A stretch of DNA of 64,000 nt from the NCBI GenBank assembly GCA_051530055.1, contig CM121342.1, positions 14,012,001-14,076,000 of the forward strand, in the 5' to 3' direction. The stretch is from Neoechinorhynchus agilis (taxonomy: Eukaryota; Acanthocephala). Both the position numbers and the translations under genes were made by a program. The notes under the pieces were generated by a model that saw only the letters and a list, made by a program, of their open reading frames with translations, did no database searches and was not told the DNA's origin. This document shows positions 11,770 through 21,739 of the stretch, piece after piece (within the stretch, counting starts at the first letter, position 1; each line of letters starts with the position of its first letter).

Positions 11770-12470
11770 AAATGGTATTTCTTACTTAAATAGAACGGCG
11801 CTTTTAGGAGTCTATACGTGAGCAGAATAGCGAATCAATGGTACATTTTCATTAAGACTAATCAAAATCAATAATGCCGAAGTTTAAAATCGCAGCATCA
11901 ATCATGACCATAGTTTAAGGGCAGACTTCCTGAACGGCCCATAAGTGTCAACCCCAAATGGACCACGGACGCAACACCTTACAGCACCGAGGACGCATTA
12001 TTTGATTGCTTGCTACCAACGAATCGAAGGCATTTACCCTACCACCAAGGGAAAATTCTTATTTCATCTCGGCATTTGCGCGGGGCACATTTGGGAGGAG
12101 ACCAAGCCGAAGTAAGACGGCGATCATCACTGTTTCGTTTTCAAACACGATATCGCTACTGGTCGTGATCGGGAAACTTCGTCGAAGCGACCTTTAAAAA
12201 AATCGTAAGCTTAACATTTGAAATCGGATCACATTTTCCAATATTATTCGAATAAAGTATTTCGCTGTCTGGCACACAGTGGATTTTCCACTGAACATAA
12301 TAGGAAGGAATTTTTGATTTATTTTTTTGATCGAGTATACTCTTTTGATGGGTTCTATTGTTCCCCGGTACGTTGTGTGGCAGCTCGTTCATCGCTGACC
12401 CTTTCACGAATGTTAAAACGCTCATGAGTAACAGTAGATTTGTTTTGTTATTTTGGTCGCTTGTCAACAT
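11770..12470. other. Gene-poor stretch; possible small secreted-protein ORF on minus strand
   Basis: Mostly unassigned. On the minus strand 12470-12156 is a 104-codon ORF whose first 26 residues (hydrophobic LLLLMSVLTFVKGSA) look like a signal peptide, followed by a polar tail. There is no family match and no neighbour support, so it is not called as a gene. Confidence 0.3.
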
Positions 12471-12477
12471 TCGAGGG

Positions 12478-12795
12478 GGATTATTGAAGAATAATGTATA
12501 TTTCGACTGATTGTATCAGTCATTATCAATTCAATTGTTAGTAACATTCTTATGCGTGGCTATGCCGGTAATTTTTTGATCGATATGTATAAGATTATTC
12601 TTTTTCACACCGAAATCGATAAATTGTGTATCCATTCAGAAATGTATGGTGAAAAAGAATAATCTTTTACATATCAATCAATTGTCAGTAAGTTTTACAC
12701 AATGTGTGCACTCAGCTGGGTAAAACTTACTAACAATTGAATTGATAATCACTGATACAGTCAGTCGAAATATACATTCGTCTTTAATAATCTTC
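12478..12795. mobile_element. Foldback element with nested inverted repeats
   Basis: Outer arms about 65 bp: left around 12480-12540 (AATGTATATTTCGACTGA...), right around 12725-12790 is its reverse complement. Inside lies a second inverted pair (AAGATTATTCTTTTTCAC at 12590 and its complement near 12652), and inside the right half a third hairpin (GTAAGTTTTACACA / GGGTAAAACTTAC). Three nested hairpins and no coding capacity suggest a foldback MITE, or one inserted into another. Confidence 0.75.
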
Positions 12796-13552
12796 TCGGG
12801 CATCGGCAAGCGAACAAAATAACAATGCATCCATTTAACTCCGATTCCATTAGTTGCCATAAGTGTAATTGCTCCACTCCCTGTAGTTTCATGGAAATCA
12901 CGATTTTCGTTGGCAAAGTTGATTTGGATAACACTGTGGAGCGTGCATGATTTTCGAACAAATCTGTCAAGACGCTCAACTTTTAATCACTGATTCATTT
13001 CGATATTTGGTCCTAAGATCGTCTATCTTTGGTTGAGATCACGGAACTGTGCCAATGGTAATAAACGTCGGAATGATGATTGTAGTGAGCGCTTTTTGTA
13101 GGCATCCTTCTAACTCGTCCGCCAAACATCGGGATGATCTAAAAAAAAGAAACAGCATCCAGGAAACATTTTATGCCCAACTCTTTAAAACTGCGTAACG
13201 CTTAAAAGGCAACGACGTTGGATAGAAATCTAAAGGGCGGCGAATAAAGTCTTTGAGCGTTTTATAAGCACTTACCCTCCACATTAGGCGAATCTGGATA
13301 AACCCTGGGAAGTTTTCGATGACAAAGTTATTGATATAAAAAAGACAGCGTTGTCCAGTCCGTAAGCTAAACGGTGTTTACAAGGAAGTTGTGCGACTCG
13401 TTGAGACGTTAAGATAATCGATCAAAGATGATTGCCTTGAAGTCCTTGCGTGCACGTCCACTAATTGGTGAATGATTTTCTACGGCTCTTATAGACAAAA
13501 GTTAATTTTTTGTAGTTTAGCTAACCGGTAACTTTTATTTTGTGTTTTTAAG

Positions 13553-13622
13553 TGTAGCCTTTTCCATGGCTGATAATTTTTCCTTTGGCACACAGCTTAG
13601 AAAAACAGTCCGAATAAAAGGC
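13553..13622. mobile_element. Degenerate copy of the hairpin MITE, cut by the palindrome boundary
   Basis: Shares CTTTTCCATGGCTGATAAT and TTTCCTTTGG with the hairpin at 7355-7465; its second arm is eroded. The outer edge of the large inverted duplication (about 13600) falls inside it, so the mirror arm near 32620-32650 keeps only the second half. Confidence 0.55.
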
Positions 13623-14094
13623 ACACTTAATTCTTTAAAAACACGAGAACTTAACACATTTCGATTTTGCCCAAATTTGATCTTAAATTCGAATAAACTT
13701 CTGAGATTTTCTGATTAGAAAAAACGTTTTCTTCGACGACTAGAATTTCAATCATTGTTGATCAAAAACAAAAAGATTAGTTTTACACTCAGAAACAAAA
13801 GCGCTAGAGATTAAAATTCTACAGAGAATCCTAATCAAAAACAAAACAATTTTCAGGTGTACTGGGTAGTTAATAGATTGAACAAAATGTGTTACCGTTG
13901 CTGTGCTTCCATTTGACCAAAACCGCTACTGTCCCCTTAGAAGCCATTACGTTTTATTGATTATGATCAGTGAACCAATTCTTCGAAGAAAAATCTATCC
14001 ACATTAAAACACTCATGACTAAATAAATTTGAGTGGATCAAAATTTTAAGTCTAAGACTAAGCTAATTGGCCTCTGAATTTTTTATTCAGCGTT

Positions 14095-15128
14095 CTATGG
14101 TCTATGTTGCACGTCTAAAGCGATTGCTCCTTTTGAAATCGTCCTTGAGTTCAACGCGTTCGGTCGTTGACGAAATAAATTGAGATCGTTTTGATTTATT
14201 TGTCCTTGGTTCATTTGAGCATCGTTTGACCGCTGAAACGGTGCTCGAACATTCTCATGTTCAGTTCTCCAAGTCGAGTGCTGCTGAATGTGAGTTTCCA
14301 AACCGAAATGACTATTACTTGCGCGATTCGAAATCCACGCTAAATGATCATCTACGGTTGGTGAAAGTCCGTGATGAAAATTATTGCTTTCTCGAGGAGG
14401 TTGGTTTTGATGCGTAGAAAGATGAGTGATTTGAGTGTACGATTCTCGAACAAATTCTGATCGGTATTCGGTATTTTCGAATTGAAGATCCGTAGCTCCT
14501 TGTGATGGAAACGATCGGTTGCCTGTTGGTCCATGGACGACTTGAGTTCTACGACGAATAGTGTCTCCAAAAACTAAACGACTCTGAACTGGGGGTGCTC
14601 CGACCCCATTTCTCCGTACGTTTCTTGTATTATTTCGCTGGAAAGGTTCTCTTGCCAATGGATTCCGTGGACACGCATAACTACGTAACCTGCTTGTTCG
14701 GCCTCGAAATGTCCGATTTATCCTGAATACTTGACAATCAGAAATCATTGGGTAGTCGATTAATTCAAACTGATTGCCAGTAAAGAGGCAGCGACGGATC
14801 GAACTCTAAATACCAAAAAGAGAATACTAAAATATATATTTGGCTAACAAAAATCACAAACCCGCCACATTGGACGCCTTCGCGTTAAATCAGGATAGTT
14901 TTGCGAAACATAATCGTAAATTTCATGGATGCAGCATTGATTAAAAATGCTATCCTCGATGGCATTCCGTACGAGTGCAGAGAATGTCCCATAAGGCAAA
15001 CGAGGATCTTGTGTCATCGCTTCGGTCGTAATCTGTTCGGCGTTCAATCTCGACAAATTGTAAGACGATCGCGGATTATGCTTTTGCAATGGCGATATCA
15101 ATTGCTCAATTCTTCGCCTTTTGTACAA
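14095..15128 (-). CDS. Forkhead-domain protein, left-arm copy
   Basis: Exons about 15128-14862 and 14815-14095, 46-bp intron. The forkhead domain runs LPYGTFSALVRNAIEDS, then IYDYVSQNYPDL, and across the splice MW-RSSIRRCLF, exactly where forkhead recognition helix 3 (WQNSIRH) is encoded. The domain is divergent (Arg-Ser for Gln-Asn; wing regions poorly conserved), so DNA-binding specificity cannot be predicted. The 220-residue tail is Arg/Asn/Gln-rich and unstructured. The first codon shown is TTG after an upstream in-frame stop, so the real start is either an internal ATG (MTQDPRLPYG) or in an upstream exon. The second copy is at 31116-32149. Confidence 0.75.
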
Positions 15129-15524
15129 AAGATGTTTTCAAGACATGTCAAAGTTTGGGATATACAATCACCGAACGATTGTAGAAAATCGATGACCAAT
15201 ATGCTGTAAAATAAACAAGAGATCTTAGGGTTCTCAACGTTTGATGCAAGACGTCAAAACAGAGCTCAAAACGTCCGTTCTTGAATTAATAAAGAAAATT
15301 AAGCGATACCTTACGAAACTGTAACTTCGATATAGAACAAAAAAGTAATCATAAACTGAGTTTTTCACTCAACGGCAATCGTCCTCGTCTGATATCATCA
15401 GACAATAGATCCATCAAAAATATTGTCTTTAGGAGAAAAGACAATTTAAAGTAAAATTATGCAAACCTGTTTAAACCCTCAATGAAACGTTTTATTTGGT
15501 AAAATACAAGCTACCGAAACATGC

Positions 15525-16860
15525 ATCTCAGGCATCTAGTGAAAATTGTAACTTGTAAACTTTAGGCGGATTGTTCCATCTTTGCCGCTCATAAACGTTA
15601 AGTTGTAAGATTGATGTTGTTTTCTGTTCTTTCCTGCGAATCAATTCACATTTGGAGGATTTAGCGGTGGAGAACCAAGAGCGAAGAAACGGCGGACTGT
15701 AAGGCGGAAAATGTTGGGACGGCACGAGTGTTGTAAGTGTGAGTAAAATGAGAAATGTGTGGTAGAAATGGAGGAGGGAGAGAATGAAGAAGCTCTGAGT
15801 ACTTTTGGAATATTAGAGCGAGGTGTTTTCCTAAAGGCATGAGTTTGAGAAGCAGATTAGAGCACATCGCTTGTGAAAGATGTTAGATTTTTGGAATAGA
15901 TAAGAAGAAAAATTGCAAAAGATTGGGTATGTGCAGGTGAGCGTTATAATAATAACACGTTTATTTGTTAATTAACAAAGAATAGGATCCATGTACCTTT
16001 GCGTCCTCATAAACACTCGAGTTCTGATTTGTTCAATGAATGCGTTTGTTGATTTTGGAGTGGATTACGAGTTCGATGGGGTGGGAATATCCGGTCGGGG
16101 AATGTCCGTTCGGATGGGGATTGGCGATTATTGTTTGCATGATAGCTTGTGAGGTTGGTCTTTCCTCAGGTTCATTTAGTGCTATGATATTTGAGAATAT
16201 GGAAAAAGGAGCGGAGATGGAGGGAGGTGCGAGGTTGAGGGAGGATGAAATAAATTGGGATTACGGGTGTTGTGCTGATGTGAAAATGGGAATAAATTAT
16301 GGTAAAAATTGTGGTGGTAGGGCAGAGAGCTGTTTAAAAATTTTGAGGTATTCAGTGAGAGGGGAAATCATCTGTGCAAATTTAGAATATCCTCTATGAA
16401 AAGTTTCAAGGCGACGGGTTTGTGATTTGGACATGTTGCAAAAGGTGGAATAGCCGTAAAACGAAGGGATTCTTAAATGGATAGGCGCTTGAGGAAATTC
16501 CAATTAAGATTTGATTGAAACTGAAAACATAAAATTCTGAGGAAGGTGACTCGTAGGATGTCATTCGGAAGCTCGGGATAGGATATTGGAATGCGGGAGA
16601 TTGAGGGGATCACTTCGAAGCATTTAGAGAAGTTCAGGTAGAGTTTGTGGTTGATGCAGAGATCTTCGATGCGTGTGATTTTGTTAGAAGTTAAAACGAA
16701 GAAGGGTGTGACGGTGATTGCGTGGCGAGGATGAGATCGTCGGCACATAAGAAAAGTTTAGAGTGAGACCAGAAGGATTTAAGTTCGTATAAGAAAATAT
16801 TAAAAAGAAGTGGTGAAGGGGACGGGTGTCTTTGGTGATGGTGTTCGAGAAGGTAACCCG
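15525..16860 (-). mobile_element. LINE fragment (RT motif C to C-terminal region), left arm
   Basis: Mirror of 29385-30720. Read on the minus strand it gives SPLLFNIFLYEL, then the RT active-site block LFLCADDLILA, then the post-catalytic region (SYPELPND) and a C-terminal region ending near 15525. Several frame breaks; not functional. The element is a non-LTR retrotransposon whose upstream RT part (motif A) lies at 17340-17405, separated by a Penelope/hammerhead insertion. Confidence 0.75.
15945..16025 (+). repeat. Short repeat, inverted partner at 19315-19380 (left arm)
   Basis: Contains ATAACACGTTTATTTGTTAA and CTCATAAACACTCGAG. A related 65-80-bp copy lies inverted at 19315-19380 (mirror copies 30220-30300 and 26868-26935). 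The pair brackets RPL32 and the SAM gene but diverges internally, so these are more likely two insertions of one short element than the ends of a 3.4-kb transposon. Confidence 0.55.
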
Positions 16861-16874
16861 GCAATGAGTTTATC

Positions 16875-16956
16875 GGAATTATTGTTTAGGTCTACACCCG
16901 GTGAATGAATATTTATTAAAGACGCTTCGAACATCGTCGGATTCATCATCAGTTCT
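16875..16956 (-). ncRNA. Degenerate type I hammerhead ribozyme remnant (copy C, left)
   Basis: Minus strand reads CTGATGA, a stem-loop region, GAAG (for GAAA), CGTC, a loop containing CACCGGGTGTA, then GAC. Same layout as the better copies at 19570-19655 and 19676-19772. The changed GAAA core and shortened stem III 3' strand make self-cleavage unlikely. Mirror at 29288-29370. Confidence 0.55.
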
Positions 16957-17145
16957 AAAATATAAGTGTTTAAGTAATTATTACGCTCTCACACGTATTT
17001 ATGGCCCATAGTGTTGTTTCATTTCGGTTAGCTATGAAGACAGAGTTTGTAGCTTCGTTGGTCATTCATGTCCGGTTTCTGTTCTTTAATTAAGAAGGCT
17101 CGAAAGTTATTGCGTTCACTTGCTATAACCAATGTTTGCTCGTAA

Positions 17146-17335
17146 TTGACCACTGGCCAGTTTGTATATTGTGTAGTGCAATATTCGACGCTATTACCGG
17201 GTTGCGCGGCAAGTTTTGACTTCGATGGAAAGTATTATGTGTTCAAAATAGCCAAGGGTTCACCTATTGCCCCAGCTTTCGCTAATCGTTTCATGGGTCA
17301 CTTGGAAAAAGCGCGCCATGCGTTTAGACCGAAAT
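17146..17335 (+). mobile_element. Penelope-like element RT fragment, left arm
   Basis: Translation includes FDFDGKYYVFKIAKGSPIAP then AFANRFMGHLEKA, the Penelope-family RT region preceding the catalytic block (typical form: F-NGKYY-Q--GT-MG-P-AP-YAN-FMG-LE). Only this short segment survives. It lies inside a LINE copy between its RT motifs A and C, next to hammerhead remnant C, in the opposite orientation. The right-arm mirror is 28908-29097 on the minus strand. Broken fossil. Confidence 0.75.
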
Positions 17336-17339
17336 CGGA

Positions 17340-17405
17340 AGAGGCCTGGAGGAGCAGTGAGCTCTTTACGGAGTCGAATGCTTTCGATAAGTCCAGTACT
17401 TTCGA
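17340..17405 (-). mobile_element. LINE RT motif A fragment, left arm
   Basis: Minus-strand frame reads VLDLSKAFDSVKSSLLL, the palm motif A of non-LTR reverse transcriptases (first catalytic Asp). Mirror at 28838-28935. Collinear with the LINE piece at 15525-16860 once the Penelope/hammerhead insertion is discounted. Confidence 0.75.
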
Positions 17406-17532
17406 AGTATTTAGGATCTTTGGATGACATTCCAAGGAATCGGAAGCGCTTATCAATTAATCACAAACCCAAAAGTATTTCCAATTGTAGTTAAAAATTA
17501 AGGAAGCAAGGCACTTTTTTTCAAAAAAGCTA

Positions 17533-17943
17533 CTACTCGTTCTCTTTTGACCTAAGTCTCGCGTTCGGATTTGTAACTTTAATACTGAGTTCTTTGGCTC
17601 GGCTAACGATCTTTTGACGCGTTTTAGCGCTGACCGCATGACCGATCTCGGCTTTAAGACGTCGATTGTGCATCATTAAAACCTCAAGTTCAGCTAAATT
17701 GTGAACAACAAACTTTTTGAATCCATCCGGACACAAATGTTTGGTTCGACGGCAACTTCCGTAACCGATACTCGGCATTGGTCGACATCCTCGGAATCTT
17801 CGTCGAACACAATTATCGATTCCTCGTGGTTTCCTCCAGTTCGGTTTTACACGTTTGTACCGATCGCTGTGATGACGAATGAACTTCTTCGTTCGCTTCT
17901 TTACAATTGTCTGATTGCGCGGACGGACGGCTCGGATTGCCAT
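17533..17943 (-). CDS. RPL32: 60S ribosomal protein L32 (eL32), left-arm copy
   Basis: 136 aa, intronless and full length (vertebrate eL32 is 135 aa). Conserved blocks include [45 protein letters not shown] and the ending [14 protein letters not shown] structural component of the large cytosolic ribosomal subunit. The protein is identical to the right-arm copy at 28300-28710. It starts 135 bp from the divergently transcribed SAM-domain gene, and LINE/Penelope debris begins about 130 bp past its stop codon. Confidence 0.97.
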   Translation of the reverse strand: MAIRAVRPRNQTIVKKRTKKFIRHHSDRYKRVKPNWRKPRGIDNCVRRRFRGCRPMPSIGYGSCRRTKHLCPDGFKKFVVHNLAELEVLMMHNRRLKAEIGHAVSAKTRQKIVSRAKELSIKVTNPNARLRSKENE

Positions 17944-18078
17944 TTTCTCCTATTCGAATTCAGTTTCGGAAACGCACACGAATGAAAAACGCGAAAGAAA
18001 CCACACTTCGTGACGTCATCTAGCCTGAAAACTGATACGTTTGTCCAGTAGATCCGTGTTTTTTCACCGAAATTGCAG
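17944..18078. promoter_or_regulatory. Shared bidirectional promoter RPL32 / SAM gene (left arm)
   Basis: Only about 135 bp separate the two divergent start codons. The stretch holds TGACGTCA at about 18012 (a CRE-like palindrome) and pyrimidine-rich stretches, consistent with ribosomal-protein gene promoters. Both arms keep it intact (mirror 28165-28299). Function is inferred from position. Confidence 0.5.
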
Positions 18079-18669
18079 ATGCGTTCTAAAATCGTGTTTA
18101 CAAAAAATAGTGACTCTATTAACGAATCTTCAATTGAGCTCGAGGCTTCCTGTATTCAAAAAGCCGCTTCTCTTACTGAATGTATCGATCGATTGGTCAA
18201 TGTGCTGCCCGCCTTCAAAACGCCAAATGAAGAAGAGTTGTATTGTTGGCTAGAAAAGTTCAGCCTTACCCGATACTACGAAGTCTTATGCTCAATCGGT
18301 GCTGACCACCTCGATCAAATCTCCAAACTAGACGATCTCCATCTTAATCTTCTGATGGCTTCTATTGAGATGACCTGCAAACCATTCCATGTGAAACGTT
18401 TTCAGGATCTCATTTCCGATTATCGGACACGGCCACCCGATGAAATACCAAAAGAAACACAACGAAATCCCAGAAAGTCCATGTGGGATCGACGGGCGAC
18501 CCGGATACTTGAAGTTGAGTCTCAACTTGAAGCTCTGACGAACGAGCGTGACCAACACGACCAATCTTTCGAAGAAACCAAAAAACATTTGACAGATGAG
18601 CTAATTTATCTAAAACGTCTTATCAGGAAACATGAGCAGCGAATGAGCCGGAAAGTGCCGCGGGACTAA
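18079..18669 (+). CDS. SAM-domain plus coiled-coil protein, left-arm copy
   Basis: 196 aa from the first ATG. Residues about 50-115 resemble a sterile alpha motif (LEKFSLTRYYEVLCSIGADH, LDDLHLNLLMASIEM, FHVKRFQDLI), a protein-interaction fold. Residues about 140-190 form a charged heptad-like coiled coil (EVESQLEALTNE...). I do not recognise an orthologue. It is head-to-head with RPL32. The right-arm copy (28164-27574) differs by a Val to Ala change near residue 42. Confidence 0.65.
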   Translation: MRSKIVFTKNSDSINESSIELEASCIQKAASLTECIDRLVNVLPAFKTPNEEELYCWLEKFSLTRYYEVLCSIGADHLDQISKLDDLHLNLLMASIEMTCKPFHVKRFQDLISDYRTRPPDEIPKETQRNPRKSMWDRRATRILEVESQLEALTNERDQHDQSFEETKKHLTDELIYLKRLIRKHEQRMSRKVPRD

Positions 18670-19569
18670 ACGAAGCAAATCTCATATTCGAGTGCGTAAC
18701 TCACACAAATTAATTGAGAATGACAAACGATTTAAGAATTTATCCGATCTTTTTTGTTAAGACATTTGTACGTTCATAAGGAAAGTTTTTGCGGAAAATG
18801 CAATTAACAATACTTGAAAATGGCACCATCGAAGTCCACCAAATAACTTAAACCAGCGGTGCCCGAAAACCTACAGCCAAAAAATGAATTAATTTGATTC
18901 GAATTTTTGCACTGTTGAAATACAGATAAGATCGAGAATGATTGGCGTTAATGCTAAGGAAATCTCCTGTTGAAAAAGACGCCGTGTAAACTGAGTGTTT
19001 CGATCAATATTTTCAACGCCTTTTTTTCTCATAAACTGTTTAGACATTTGCAAATACCTGTAACGAAGTATTTATCCTCTAAAGACGCTCTCGTGCAAGA
19101 AATACTATGGGGCGAATGAATAAAGGAGCAAAGCTATCAAATTTAAGATTCCTTTGAATACGGCACGTCGAATTGAAAGGAATTATGTTTTTCGATGAAT
19201 TATTTTTTGACATTATAGGTCAGTTACTTTTTGTGCTCTGAGAAATAATTATTAACGTCCTTAAAGAATGGCTAAAGATCGCTTCAGGTCATTCTTTGAT
19301 GAGCTTTGTTTATTTGGTTCTCAAGTGTTTATGAGGGCCCAAAGATGTTAATTAACAAATAAACGTGTTATTATTATTTTAAGTCTTCATGTTAGCACCC
19401 ATACCAGAAAGAGAACGTTATAATTTGATAATAACTTTAAGCTAAAGAATCGAAGTTTAACAATTTAAGGAATTAGTTTTTAATAGCTTAAGCTAATCGT
19501 TTGTAGTGTCCATTTGAGATATTACAAAACCTGTAAATGAACCGAAATACTAACGAATTTGGAATTATT

Positions 19570-19655
19570 ATTTAGAAGTCTACACCCGCGGTAAATGATT
19601 ATTTCGATTAAAGACGTTTCGAACCTCGTCGAGTTCATCGTCAGTTTGTTTGTTA
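19570..19655 (-). ncRNA. Type I hammerhead ribozyme-like motif, copy A (left arm)
   Basis: Minus strand has core box CTGACGA, a stem II hairpin closed by GAAC/GTTC, the invariant GAAA, stem III strand CGTC, a roughly 30-nt loop containing TACCGCGG, and a return strand GACTTC (one mismatch against the ideal GACGTC). Order (stem I, CUGANGA, stem II, GAAA, stem III, UH, stem I) is that of type I hammerheads known from Penelope-like elements. Copy A keeps all core boxes. Confidence 0.65.
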
Positions 19656-19675
19656 GTATCTATAGAGTCTATTAC

Positions 19676-19772
19676 TAACAAACAAACTGATGATGAACCC
19701 GACGAGATTCTCAGAACGTTTTTAATCGAAATAATCATTTACCGCGGGTGTAGACGTCTAAACAATAATTCC
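19676..19772 (+). ncRNA. Type I hammerhead-like motif, copy B (left arm)
   Basis: Plus strand: CTGATGA, stem II region GAAC..GATTC, a damaged GAAA box, then the stem III loop with ATTTACCGCGGGTGT and a perfect return strand AGACGTC with cleavage-site C. It forms a head-to-head palindrome with copy A about the centre at 19666 (TACTAACAAACAAACTG arms). Core damage makes it probably inactive. Confidence 0.6.
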
Positions 19773-20272
19773 AATCACATTCCTCCCGGTACCTCAAATA
19801 TCGACATTTTTAAATAACGAATTTTGCATCATGAGTATTGTGAGCAATTTAACTGTTACTTCGTCTCACATGTAAGCTCGCTTCTTTAAAGTGAACAAGA
19901 AATAAGTTATTTTCTTTAAAACAGAGTAGTTTCACATTGTGGATTTTTTTAATATCGCCTGAAGTACGTCTCATCGAGTTCCAAAGCGATCATTTACGAC
20001 ATCTACACAAACGAAACAGTTTTATCGAATTCTTGAAGGCAAAGCTTTATTTTTTTAATTTAATGACAATAATGCATCTAAGCAAACGCCTTCGAAAAAT
20101 GTTAATAAATCAATTTTATTTAAAACCCGTGTTAATCTTCATCGAATGACTGGGCATCTTTATCTAATGAATTCAGTTCAATTGCATCTTTAATAACTTT
20201 TATAGCTTCCTCATAGCACAGCTTTCTTGCAAAAATTTTAAACCTCCTTTTAAAATTTCAGCAGCGCTGCAT

Positions 20273-20848
20273 TTAGTGATCTTTCAAGTCAAAAGCACGA
20301 TAAAGCAGTTTCCCCTTTTTCCATAGATCGATTACGGGAAGGTTTCGTATTTGGTTACGAACAAAACTGAAGTACGGATAGACGGAACAGTCGACGATTA
20401 TTACCATAACCATCGAGTGCTCGTCGTTCAGGTCTTTTAAATACTTAAATAATTTAACCGGAAGACGGTTATCCCCCACCTTCGATTCTGGTCCATTATT
20501 TTCACATCCAAAAGTCCATGTAAAGTAAACTACTGTAATTCTCCTGCTTTTAATCGATTCATTAAATTGATCCCATCCTTTAAACATTGCCACGTTCGAG
20601 AGTTCTTTTATTCCTTCAGGAAGATAGTTATTTTCAGATAACGAAACCAAGTTTCTTGACTCCCGTGGAGGTGGAAAAGTCGGCCTGCAAGTGTTTTCCA
20701 CTTGAATGCCATTTGAACTTTCGACTGAGAAATCTGAGATTTTTAGGTCTTGAATCAGTGGTCTTACTTCTGGGAATGAATCATTTTCCATTTCCTGTGC
20801 TTCGCATAAATGCCATTTTAACTTACTTATTTTCATATCAGTTACCAT
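20273..20848 (-). CDS. Thioredoxin-fold-like protein, left-arm (full) copy
   Basis: 191 aa. The second half resembles a thioredoxin fold: strand ITVVYFTWTFGCEN, strand MVMVIIVDCS, then the cis-Pro-like IRNLPVIDLWKKGKLLYRAF (compare the P-T-F-x-x-F-K-x-G strand of thioredoxins). The classical CxxC is absent (one Cys in FGCEN), so redox activity is doubtful. The N-terminal 90 residues are low-complexity. The fold call is tentative. The right-arm copy lacks 44 internal codons. Confidence 0.5.
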   Translation of the reverse strand: MVTDMKISKLKWHLCEAQEMENDSFPEVRPLIQDLKISDFSVESSNGIQVENTCRPTFPPPRESRNLVSLSENNYLPEGIKELSNVAMFKGWDQFNESIKSRRITVVYFTWTFGCENNGPESKVGDNRLPVKLFKYLKDLNDEHSMVMVIIVDCSVYPYFSFVRNQIRNLPVIDLWKKGKLLYRAFDLKDH

Positions 20849-21112
20849 AGTGATCAAAAAGCCAAAAATAAAGAAGTTGAAACGATTTTCAAATCTTATA
20901 GGGTCAATTTTATGAAATATTTATTTAAAGTTTAATTTTACGAGTAGGTGGTGCTTCCGCACCTTGAGGTTTGGTTGGTGAATTCGGGTTTAAGCACATA
21001 AACCACCATCCTCACGAATTCTGTTAATTTTGTTATGCAGCACGGATCCCATTTCCGACAAAGTGCATTTATGAAGATGTCTACAAATCAAAGAAATCGC
21101 AAATCATTTTAC

Positions 21113-21736
21113 TTAGTGAAAGAATAAAATGAACAAACTGAACATTTTTAGAAAAATCCCGAACGTGATTTGCAATGTTCCGTCATGCACGGGGCACACT
21201 GATCCACTTGCGCCAACTCTGTATACCATTCCCTCTGATAGTTTGGTTTGAAGTTCATAAAATTCAGTAAAGTTAAAATTGGAAGTATTTGTTACGTTTG
21301 GATATTTGATTTCGTTTGGTTGTTCATAATAAGCCAACACATAATGGTGAGTTCCGTTGTTTGGAATAGTTCTTGTGTAGTTGGTTATCACTTTTGATGA
21401 AGCAACTTTGAAATTCACGGCCAAGAAATGTAACTTGACGGTTTGATTTGGATGAAACTTGTCTGGGTGATCTGGATCGTAAATAATTAATGGATGATAC
21501 ATTGATTTTTTGTTTATTGGTTCCGATATATTTGGTTCTTGAGATGTAAAGTGGGGATTGACACATTGATTCAGTGAAACATTATTGCTATTGAATCTTA
21601 CTTTTATCGATGGAACCTTCTTGTCCAATATTATTCTCATATGATCGATGGCCAATTGAACCGAAGAAATACTTTTGACACTGGAGACATTGAAAAACGG
21701 CAGTATGAAAATGGTTAGAAAAAAACGAGCTGACAT
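21113..21736 (-). CDS. Secreted PEBP-family protein
   Basis: 207 aa with a signal peptide (MSARFFLTIFILPFFNVSSV) and a PEBP domain: IIYDPDHPDKF matches the anion-site DPD-P motif, and THHYVLAYYEQPNE matches the family HxYV-x-LYxQ strand. Multiple N-glycosylation sequons and a hydrophobic C-terminus (FLKMFSLFILFF), possibly a GPI signal or membrane anchor, indicate an extracellular form. The family binds phospholipids or acts as a kinase or protease inhibitor; the specific role is unknown. The inner edge of palindrome arm 1 cuts this gene at about 21225, so only its last 37 codons are duplicated at 25150-25261. Confidence 0.8.
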   Translation of the reverse strand: MSARFFLTIFILPFFNVSSVKSISSVQLAIDHMRIILDKKVPSIKVRFNSNNVSLNQCVNPHFTSQEPNISEPINKKSMYHPLIIYDPDHPDKFHPNQTVKLHFLAVNFKVASSKVITNYTRTIPNNGTHHYVLAYYEQPNEIKYPNVTNTSNFNFTEFYELQTKLSEGMVYRVGASGSVCPVHDGTLQITFGIFLKMFSLFILFFH

Positions 21737-21739
21737 CGA

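Noticed and set aside
15945-19380. 3.4-kb DNA transposon bounded by inverted repeats and carrying RPL32
   Set aside because: The bounding repeats match only over 30-50 bp and diverge internally, the cargo is host genes, and no transposase is present; two separate short insertions are simpler.
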